Shown here in pieces: positions 36,611-47,796 of a DNA stretch of 64,000 bases (the first letter of the stretch is position 1; every line of letters begins with the position of its first letter). Where the stretch lies: contig JAHRHY010000019.1 in the NCBI GenBank assembly GCA_019671135.1, forward strand, positions 496,001 through 560,000, read 5' to 3'. This DNA comes from Linnemannia hyalina. Taxonomy: Eukaryota; Mortierellomycota; Mortierellomycetes; Mortierellales; Mortierellaceae. Made by a program: the position numbers and the translations under genes. Under the pieces are notes generated by a model, which searched no databases, was not told the origin of the DNA, and saw only the letters and a program-made list of their open reading frames with translations.

Positions 36611-37670
36611 TTAAACCTTGAAGCCGCGGGAGGCACGACGACCACGGGCCTTCTCGAACTTGCGGCCCTTGGACTGGACATAGGGCTTGGCATGCTTGCC
36701 GGGACCCATACCGAAATGCTTGACGGCCTCACGGGTGTTCTTCTTGCCGCGGAGGAGGATGGTGTTGGCACCGGTGGGGGCACGGAGAGCGAGCTGGTCG
36801 AAGGTAATGACCTCACCGCCGGCCTTCAAGACGCGAGCCTTGGCGGACTTGGTGATGCGCAAGCAGGCAATCGACAACTTGGGGACCTCGAGGAAGCGGT
36901 TGTCGTCGGTGACGGTTCCGACAACGACGGCGGTCTTGCCCTCCTTGCCGGCCATGTTACGGGCAACACGGGAGACGGACATGGGGGGGCGGTTGACACG
37001 CGACATAAAAAGACGCTTCAAGACAACCTTGTTGAAGGCAGAGTCCGTGCGGCGAGCGAGGAATCTGTAGAGCTAGTTTTTGAAAGGGAAGGAAAAGGTA
37101 GGTAATAGGGTGAGTTTTCTGTTTCCTTTGGTACTCGATGGAATAGTGTCCTGACCGCCATTATGTCAGACCCCAGAGACGAGTGTGATCTTGTTCAAGG
37201 GCAGATAGCTTGTTGGATATTGGCGAGTAGTGTGTGAAATGAAGATTGTCCCGAATTCGCTTCTTCAACGGAGACAGGCAGCGTTGACTTTGAGTGGCGT
37301 CCGGTGATTTTGATAGATTTCCTTTGCGAATAACCATAGTGAAGGTAGCTCAGGCTGGTGCAGTTGGTGATAACTGGTGCAAAGAGTCGATTGAAAGTAA
37401 CTCAAAGTTGTAGTGCCTTCGTGAAAAGCAGGAGGTTTGTCGATCAATTGGTGCTCCTGTCCTGGTTTCGGGATAAGTTTGTCGACGGCGGGTATTGTTC
37501 GTTATCCTTCTTGATCCTGCACGACCCAAAATAGCGTCCTTTTTCCTTGTAGACGCTCGGTAAACAATCGCTTCGTTGCATACCTTGACAAGCAACAACA
37601 GGTAGACATCCTCGGACTTGGGAGCCTGACGGTTCTTGTTGCGAACGTGGTGCTTCTTAATGTCAATACC
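36611..37670 (-). CDS. RPL18: 60S ribosomal protein eL18 (initiator exon not placed)
   Basis: Exons 37584-37670 and 36611-37072 give [20 protein letters not shown] and YLLLLVK, then [20 protein letters not shown] and [20 protein letters not shown], ending [13 protein letters not shown]. This is a complete eL18 of about 183 residues apart from the starting Met. The 87-nt exon begins exactly at Gly2 in phase 0, so the ATG must be the last codon of a separate upstream exon. The candidates are an ATG directly before a weak GTTAGC donor at 38377-38375 and an ATG before GTAAAG at 38548-38546. The visible intron is 511 nt. eL18 is a structural protein of the large ribosomal subunit. The protein identity is certain; the 5' exon is not. 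Confidence 0.9.
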
Positions 37671-39300
37671 CTATATATCGCCAAAACGAATAGAAGTCCA
37701 AGTTGAGAAAAGGTTGATTAGCACACAAGATCAAGGGTTCATCATTGTGTGTTGAGTTTCTCTCCTTCTGAATTGATTAAAGCTCCTGTAGAGGTTGGTG
37801 TCTGGCTGTTGAGTGATGAAGCGGTTTGTTGGGTTTGGCGAGATGGCGATTCCTGGTACTCTGTGCTGTCACATGAAAGGCCCTCTTTCAGATCAGCGCT
37901 TCCTCCAGCTGCCGTCACAAAGTCGGTGCGCTGTTGAAAGGTGCCGACAGAAGTGATGCAATCTTGCATAGAGGGAATCACCATCGCCTCCTCGCAGTCG
38001 TCCTCTAACAACAACTCATCCTTTCCACCGAGGTCGACTCCTCCGTCGACGAAAAAAGTGTTGGCAGCCATTTCTCACTCAGAGGTGCTAGATGTTGATG
38101 TGATGATGGGTGATGTAGGGCAAGTGGCGATGGTTCTTGGTGTTTGCGACGATAAGGCCGTGATGGCCGGACATGGTGGCGACATCGATGGCAATGGTTG
38201 TCGACGATATCGTGATCGATGGATACGGTTGCACTCATATGGATCGTGGATGCCTGGTGCATGGTGGTTGTTCCCTGTCCTGCTGCGTTCTACACTGGTG
38301 TAGATGCCCTTTGATCCTCCTGTGTCCCAGACCCTCCAGCAAAAATGATTTTTCGCTCCAGCGTGACTGCTAACCATTTTTGTAAAGATTTAAAGCAAAG
38401 AGGAGGTTCGACCGATTCCGTGGCCGCACTGCACTTATCATTCGCATCTGTCAGAACACTGCTGCCCTTAAGAAATGCTGAACTTGACCAAGGACTTGTT
38501 CATTTTCTTTGTCCGTTGCCCTTCCTTCTCTTACTTCACCTTTACCATCACACTTCTACGCCACCAACAATCACAACTCCATCGACCTCGTCCTTCCCTT
38601 CTTGTTCCTTTTTGCTCAATACCACCAACAAATAAAGTATCGTCACGCTTTTCAGTGTGCCAACCATCAGTTCTTCTTTCACCTGTGTCTTTCATGAGCG
38701 TGATTCTCAGCCAACTAGTGCCCGACGTGTCGGCCTTTCTTCTCCTTATTCCACTCCCACACCACCTTAATGCTCCTTCAGGTGTACGCATGAATATCGT
38801 TTTCGTGACTTACGTATAAGTAGAGCAAAGAACAAACAAACACTTCCTCGTCACAGTTAAGAACAAGAAGACTAAACCCTATCCCTTCTATCGAGGCGTC
38901 TTCGCTGATAACTTGAGAAGAGGGTATGCTGGTCAGCATCTTTTTGTTATCATTTTCTGTCGATTGACGCCTTTCCTTGCAATTGCTACTCCTCTGGGGG
39001 TTTGCTGGTATTGCTTCTGCATGTGAGGTGGGCAGCAGAGCGAAGTGTACATTCATACATCCATACTTTTTCTTGTTGATGAGTGCTTTGGGTTGTATAC
39101 ACACGAATAAATGGCGGCTGCAAACGATGAAGTCATTTTTGTGTGTTCTGAATGAGTCTCTGTGCGGGTGGCTTTTCCTCTGTTCTGTTTCGTGTGTGTC
39201 TCCAAGAAAACGACAAACGCCCAACTCCTTCGATTCGAATCTTTTTACTTCATTCCACTTTCACCCTCTACCCTCACTCAACACACATTCATACATAGCC
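37671..39300. other. Region upstream of eL18 and CCDC124 (divergent)
   Basis: This contains the undetermined eL18 5' exon/intron, the 109-residue frame above, and a CT-rich leader just before CCDC124 (39240-39300). No other gene is supported. Confidence 0.4.
37742..38071 (-). CDS. Hypothetical 109-residue frame, possibly inside an eL18 intron
   Basis: The frame starts with ATGGCTGCC (a good start context) and ends with two tandem TGA codons. The product is acidic, with a Gly/Asp-rich start (FVDGGVDLGGKDELLLEDD) and a Ser/Thr/Gln-rich end. Its codon choice looks coding-like, but other frames of the same stretch are also open. It lies between the second eL18 exon and the likely eL18 start, so it is a nested gene, an uncharacterised exon, or chance. 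I do not recognise it. Confidence 0.25.
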   Translation of the reverse strand: MAANTFFVDGGVDLGGKDELLLEDDCEEAMVIPSMQDCITSVGTFQQRTDFVTAAGGSADLKEGLSCDSTEYQESPSRQTQQTASSLNSQTPTSTGALINSEGEKLNTQ

Positions 39301-40580
39301 ATGGCACCCAGAAAGGAAAACAGCAAGGGTACGAAACAGCAAAACACCATACTGTGCACACACTACACACGCTTCATCAACACCTCACTCACGATTCTCT
39401 TTTCGAATCGATTCACATCTCAAATTCACACTCTGAACACAAGCCTGAGACTGATTGTTGACACTCCTCAATTTCAACAAACCTCCTAGCCGCCGCCGCC
39501 AACGAACGCAAGGCAGCCTCTGCCAACGCTAAGAACGCCAAGGAAGTCGCCGCCGCCGAGGCCAACAATGCTGCTGACTGGGCCAAGGGCGCCAAGGGCA
39601 ACAAGAAGGAGGCTGAGGAGCAGAAGAGAGTACGTCCTGTTTACCATGGTCGATCCTTGCTTTTTCTATTTGCACATTTGTTCTCATACGTTGCTATCCC
39701 GACAGTGTTTATTTTCATGGACCATCGATGCTGCGGCGTTTGAGGAGGCACACAATAGCTACCATTTGGACCAAACACTTACACATACCTGTTTCTTTTC
39801 CTTTGCTGCGTCGCAATGACTGTATTTGTTTTCTTTATTATTCGTTCATAGCAAGAGCAATTGGCCAAGAAGCGAGAACTTGCCCGTGCCCTCGAGGAGG
39901 AGGAGAAGAGCCTTAAAAGCAAGCCCACTAAGCCCGTCAAGGGTGAGGAGGTAAAATACCGCGTCATACTTCATGGATCACTACTTGTCATGTGTGCACT
40001 TTCTACATCCCATTGTCTCTTATGCCTCCCATCTTTTGCCACTTCCTTTCAAAACTAAATAGAAAAAGGCTATCAAGAAGTCCGCAAAGGTTGAGGCCTT
40101 TGGTAACGAGGTCAAGGTTGTTGAGGAGTTCGCTGCTTCCAACATTGATGATGCCCTCGATCTTTTGACCCTCACTGGCGCACCCGCCGGCACCAACGGC
40201 CCCATCACCACTGGCAAGGGCAAGGATGTCGACCGTCACCCCGAGCGTCGTTTCAAGGTAACACTCGTTTCCCATTTCAGTCATTCTTCATTCTTGGATC
40301 GAAGAGCAACCAGAACTAACAATCCTTCCTCTCTACCTTACAATCATTGTTATAGGCTGCGTTCGCTGCATATGTGGAGCGTGAGATGCCCATCTTGAAG
40401 AAGGAGCACCCTGGATTGAGACAGAACCAGATGCAGGATTTGCTTTACAAGCAGTTCCAGAAGTCGCCTGAGAACCCCTTCAACCAGGCCAACGTCCTTG
40501 CCTACGATGCCAACAGGCAGGAGGAGCGCGATCACATTAACGCTCGCAAGGACGAGATTTCTACCCGTCTTAAGGCCTAA
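39301..40580 (+). CDS. CCDC124: CCDC124 family ribosome-associated protein
   Basis: Five exons (39301-39328, 39490-39629, 39852-39950, 40063-40257, 40356-40580) join in phase to 228 residues. The product is a long charged helix (AANERKAASANAKNAKE, then KKRELARALEEEEKS). The family C-terminal block follows: HPERRFKAAFAAYVEREMP, then LKKEHPGLRQNQM and KSPENPFNQ. CCDC124, whose short yeast relative is Lso2, binds idle 80S ribosomes across the mRNA channel and A site and supports recovery from stress. The start MAPRKENSK is in an ATG-containing 28-nt first exon. Codon use is strongly C-ending, as for a highly expressed gene. Confidence is high because the C-terminal signature is distinctive. Confidence 0.9.
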
Positions 40581-40643
40581 GCGACCAATTGTATTTTCAT
40601 TCATCATCCACCCACTCTTTCATGCTAATAACAGCTACGACAC

Positions 40644-40649
40644 AATAAA
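40644..40649 (+). terminator. AATAAA poly(A) signal of CCDC124
   Basis: AATAAA lies 64 nt after the TAA stop. Confidence 0.5.
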
Positions 40650-40824
40650 GCAACACAACAACGCTTACGGAACAAGAAACCAAGTGCGCCAACAACGATG
40701 AATCGGGACTCGAAAATCACAGAGGAACATGCAGAAAGAGCAGAGTCAGTGATGATTTGAGGATCAGATAAGCAGAGATGTGCGACACTATTTTGTTGTT
40801 TCTGAGAGCGAGTACATACATATC

Positions 40825-40850
40825 CACACACACACACACACACACACACA
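40825..40850 (+). repeat. (CA)13 microsatellite
   Basis: A perfect CA dinucleotide run lies in the convergent 3' region. Confidence 0.9.
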
Positions 40851-40956
40851 ACGAATAAAACAGCGAAAATATCTTATCATTACAACTATTATTTGCAATT
40901 GAAAGAGTGTACGCAAACGAGTAAAAGTAAAGGCTGCGTGAGTAAGTACGGATCCC

Positions 40957-43041
40957 TCAAGCGGTGGCCTGGATCTGGGGTACGATTTCAGTCGTCTCGA
41001 CTACGTGCTCGATGCTGGTCGTGATGGTGGTCCCGAGATCGGCGAGGGTTAATTTGGCGATCGTTTCTTCGGCCTTGCATGTGTTCTCGGCCGTGGTAGA
41101 AGCTTGGCTTGCCTTCAGGATTGTGCTCTTCTCCAAAAGGGCGTCTAGTGTCTTTTCGAGATCTGCGGGCGATCTTGGAACCGTCACCTTCAGCTCGAAC
41201 TAAATTGGTGTGAGATGGAAAAGGAAAGGAATAAGGTTAGCTTAATAGGTGAAAGACGTGTCCGTGAGAGAGAGTGTATGTGTATATATATGTGAGAGAG
41301 AGTGAGGGTGAGAGTGAGAGAAGGCAGGTGAAGTGACTTACGAGTTGCTCCATGATGGCGAGGGAGAACTTGAGAGTAGCAGTGGTTGTCGAGGTCGTTG
41401 TTGGTGAAGAATGGGTGCTGTCGGTTGCCTTCTTCTCCTTGGGGACTTTGGTCGTCTTCATGGACTTGCACCCACCGCCCACAAAGAAGACGTCCGCCTT
41501 CTTATCAGCCTTCTTGGCCAGCATCACACTCGTCGGCACATTTGCAGTGGTATCCGCCTGTCGAATATTAGCAGCGCTGGTTCCATTGTTCGCGTTAGCA
41601 GCCGCAGCGGTAGCATTGGCCGCAGCAACTCTGTTCTGGTCATGACTGAACTGCAAGAGGTACTTGTAAACACTATCGCAGGTCGTGATCTCTTGCTGGA
41701 AAGCCGGGATCTCTGCCAACTCCCGCTCCTCCCTAGCAATCGCAGGTCGTTTCTCTTCCAACTCTGCCTCCCTCCTCTGCTGGATCTCCTCCCTCTTCCT
41801 CTGCTGTTCGTCCTGCAAGTACTTTGCATGCTGCCTCAACTCCGAGAAGTACTCATCGTTGACTGCCTTCTTCAGTGCAAACGTCGCGTCCAGCTTTCGT
41901 TGGAGTCGAGTCCGCTCGTCAAATAGATCATTCCTCTTCTTCCAGCCCTCATCCTTGGCCTTTGAAATCTCATCGACCTGAAATTGGAGAGAGTTGTACT
42001 CGTCGGAGAGGAGTTTGTAGGAATCATTAGCATCGAGGGTGGCCTTAAGGAGGATGATGGCTTCCTTGTCGGCGTCGATAGCGCGTTGGTGGTCTTGGAG
42101 GAGGGTATAGGATTTCTTGGACTTGGTCAGAGTTGAGATTTCGGCGAGGGTGCGTTTCTCTTCGACGAGTTTGAGCTTTCCTGACTCGACCTGCTTGTTT
42201 AGTTTGCTGGTTTTTTATAGGAGAGAATGAGGAAGCGAGAGGAGAGGTTATTAGGGATGAGTGTTTGTCCTTTTCCTTTTTTTTGCTTGAACGGGGTTGA
42301 GTCCGGGGGTGTGTTTAATTTCATTCCGAAAGGAGGTGAAAAGATGGTAAAGTTGAACTCGGCTAATGAACTCCCTTTTCTAACTTTCCATTACTTTCCT
42401 CGAGTCAGCAAGCAATGCAACAACTTACAGGATCTGACCTTCACAAGCCTCGAGGGTCTTGAAGGACAACTTGTCCTGAATCACCTTCAAGTCAGCAAAC
42501 TACTCCCGCGTACACAAAAAGACGAAGAAAAGTGAGGATAAGTGAAAGCATACTTGAATGTAACCTTGCAATTACGAAGATGATCTAAAACAATGATCGT
42601 ACCCTCTTCTTGAGGGAGGCGTCGAGGGTTTCATTTGATCGATCTTGCCCTGTTTGCCCTTCTTGTTGGCAGCCCGGAGGTCCCGGAGCTCATTCAAGCG
42701 TTTACGGAGTCCTACTCGAGGATCTGCCTCCTTCTTGTCTGTCTGTGTCAACGCGTTGATTGATTCTCGTACCGCGTCCTACACGCAAGCATGAAGGAAG
42801 TGGATGGGTAAGTAAACCGGGATAGTAAATGTCTCTTTCTTATATTGCTACGTAAGTGTAATGGCTTGCTTACCAGTTGAGGACGGAGTTGGGCGATACG
42901 CTCGTCAATCTCGTTGAGGGTCTTTGTCTTGTCACCGGGGTTGGGCTTTCTGACAACAACGCGAGGGGTGGTGGTGGCCTTCTTTTGAGTAGCCTTGGCG
43001 GTACGAAGGCTGGTTGGCGAGAGTGTTTCCGTGACAGTCAT
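40957..43041 (-). CDS. BFR1: BFR1-like mRNP protein with apparent 1-nt deletion
   Basis: Five exons (42874-43041, 42603-42778, 42429-42499, 41342-42206, 40957-41199) encode a coiled-coil protein of about 507 residues, close to yeast Bfr1 (470). Blocks: PNPGDKTKTLNEIDERIAQL, KRLNELRDLRAANKKGKQGK, FADLKVIQDKLSFKTLEACE, LNKQVESGKLKLVEEKRTLA, KDEGWKKRNDLFDERTRL and the tail ELKVTVPRSPADLEKTLDAL. Bfr1 binds mRNAs and polysomes at the ER and nuclear envelope. Within exon 42603-42778 the frame breaks near 42636. GKIDQ continues as NETLDASLKKR only if one base is added in the CAAAT run. All other junctions agree in phase, so this is a sequencing error, a recent null allele, or an unusual frameshift. 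Confidence 0.82.
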
Positions 43042-43656
43042 TTCGTAGGTTCTTGTCCTTGGTGAGGTATGTTTTCGGTGGCAGGTGCTTTGAGTGGGTG
43101 ATAATAGAGTTGAGAGTGAAGAAAATAAAGGGGAGGTTGAGTGGAAGATATACAAATTGGGGAATGAAAGGACACTTGAACATACGACTGTGTTCTACAA
43201 CTCAAGGTGTGGGAGCGGGGGCATTTCAATAGTGGAGAAGGAGACAATGAGCCCCCCCCGCCCCCACTCTCGCTTTTGACCAATCAATTTCCTCCACAGG
43301 CGACTATAAAAGAGGGGCAAGGATGAAAAGGAGGAGTAGTAGAGAGCAATCAAGAGACAGAGTTCAAGGCTAGGTAGAAGTCTGAGCGCGTCCAAAATCG
43401 AGATGATGACGTTTAGTACATGGTCTGATCAAATGTACAACGACAGCTTAATAAATTAAGGGCCAGACCCGTCACTAATTCGTTCTGATCGAAGATGGGT
43501 ACTTATACGCCGTGTAAAGAGGAGCGGTAAACAAGTTAATCGAATCGACCGGGAGTCAAGCAAGTTGATATTCCCCCGTTCCGCCTTGTTTTGAAAAGTA
43601 TCCATCTCTTCCCTCTCCCCTCCCCCCTCCCCCTTTTCCTCGCCCGTGGATTAACC
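43042..43656. other. Divergent promoter of BFR1 and ATP2
   Basis: This region has a CCAAT box (43280-43284) and TATAAA (43305-43310) facing ATP2, then a CT-rich leader up to 43656. I saw no gene. Confidence 0.5.
43280..43310 (+). promoter_or_regulatory. CCAAT and TATA boxes of ATP2
   Basis: CCAAT at 43280-43284 and TATAAAAG starting at 43305 are 25 bp apart and about 350 bp before the ATP2 ATG. CCAAT is the site of the HAP complex, which drives respiratory genes in fungi. That regulatory link is inferred. Confidence 0.45.
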
Positions 43657-46321
<2,665 letters not shown>

Positions 46322-47010
46322 GCTATCTCATGTCTATGCTACTCCACTCCCACCTTTCTATCTGTCTGTTCCAACAACCAACTTTCATACAACTCTCTCC
46401 ACACTCACTCAATCACTCATTCTCTCTTTTTAAAAAGCTCCATCCCCTCGCCATGTTTTGATACGATTCAACCCTACTCTTTGTTCACATAAAAAATCGA
46501 TACACTGCGTTCATTTGAATGCAACCCATTTACATACTTGTCAGGGTCCCATAAACCATTACTTTGTCAGTCTTTATGTCACGTTGCGAGCCTTGGTAGA
46601 GTTGGTATTGGTATTGGTCAGGAAGTGGTAGGAAAAGGTCGTAAGAAGGTCTGGAGAAGTTCTGAAGGAGGTCAGAAATAGGTGTGAATGTCAGAAGTAA
46701 AAGTCTAAACTGTGTGAGGGGTGTGGAAGCAATGTCGTGAGTCCGGACGTCGTATTCATGGCATTCTGCTAGCCATCGTTCTCGAAAGGGAATGAAAAGA
46801 TGTAATCTTCTCTTGCTCCTGACTTATTGCTTACCTACGGCAGTTTGGTAGTGACGATGACAGTTTCAAAGGCATGTGAGGCCGGCATGTTTGTTGTTGG
46901 TGTTGTTGTTGCTATACCCCATTCTCAATTGTCTCAGGGTCGCGTTTGTTAAAAGTGACAATTGTGTAGACACTCTTGAGCCGAACTATGGGACCTGAGA
47001 ACGTGTGGGA

Positions 47011-47273
47011 GTTGTTACGTGGGCGATTTCAACTTCAAGGGACAGGCAGTGAACTTGGTTGACGCGCTCATGCTGTTTCAACGAAAAGGCTATAAAGGCG
47101 ATATCTCTTGAGGCGCAGGCGTTGTTGAAGACGCGTGTGGAGATGTGATAGAGATCGGTCTTTGGAAGATGAGGGTGCCAGGTGTGCTGTGGGTGAGGAG
47201 GGATATGGGCGAGCGGATAGTTCTTTTGATTTTGGTCGGAAAGTAAATGGGACCTCCTATGACCGTTGTTCAC
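47011..47273 (-). CDS. Possible exon of an unassembled minus-strand gene
   Basis: The stretch is open for about 88 codons with a GTAACA donor at its end. It reads protein-like (FNNACASRDIAFIAFSLKQ, then HCLSLEVEIAH) with C-ending codons. An upstream stop means it would need an acceptor, for example TCATAG near 47257. Downstream exons are ambiguous. One option uses a TATAG acceptor near 46914 and ends soon after. Other stretches (GPIVRLKSVYTIVTFNK near 46940-46990) are open in another frame. It could be a decayed gene. The family is not recognised. Confidence 0.2.
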
Positions 47274-47590
47274 TTGTTCGTCGCTTCATGGTATTATTGT
47301 TGACAGACAGCTAAAATGTGAGCCGCGTCCAAAGTGACACTTCTCGGAAAGCGACAAGTGACAGACGTGGGGCAGTATTCGATATTTTCATGGTGTGGGT
47401 ACCGTGTAGCCTGTTATTTGCGTATTCGCATACACACACACAGGGGAGAGAAAAGAGCGAGAGAGAGAGTGAGAGAGTATGGAGGACGAAAGGCCTGAAG
47501 TGAAGGGAAAACAAGAGCACAGTGATGGACCGACCCCAATCGTTCAATTAAATGGTAGGATATCTCATGCCAAACCGAACATGTGTCGCG

Positions 47591-47598
47591 TATAAAAG
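47591..47598 (+). promoter_or_regulatory. TATA box of the acyl-CoA oxidase gene
   Basis: TATAAAAG lies about 205 bp before the ATG and is followed by a CT-rich leader. Confidence 0.5.
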
Positions 47599-47744
47599 AG
47601 CATTCGTTCCTCCCCTTTTTTGCTTGTTCTTTGTCTCTTTATTGATCGCTACCTTCTCCTTCTACTTCTCCTTCCGACAATCTCATTCGCTCATCCTTCC
47701 TTCCTTTTACTCTCTCATCATCTCCATTCAATCCTTCTGCCACT

Positions 47745-47779
47745 TCATTCATTCATTCATTCGTTCATTCATTCATTCA
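47745..47779 (+). repeat. (ATTC)n microsatellite in the oxidase leader
   Basis: About nine ATTC units, one changed to GTTC, end 17 nt before the start codon. Confidence 0.85.
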
Positions 47780-47796
47780 AACATTCAAACATAAAA

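Larger units (their letters stand above)
40581..40956. other. Convergent 3' region with (CA)13
   Basis: This holds an AATAAA at 40644-40649 for CCDC124 and a (CA)13 microsatellite at 40825-40850. I saw no gene. Confidence 0.6.
46322..47796. other. Region between ATP2 and the acyl-CoA oxidase
   Basis: This region has protein-like minus-strand stretches (46533-46775 and 47011-47273) that I could not assemble into a gene, a TATAAAAG at 47591-47598, and an ATTC microsatellite at 47745-47779. Confidence 0.45.

Noticed and set aside
38778..39224. A 148-codon frame (-) and an overlapping 170-codon frame (+) before CCDC124
   Set aside because: Both lack protein-like composition, and the + one runs through the CCDC124 start in the wrong frame.
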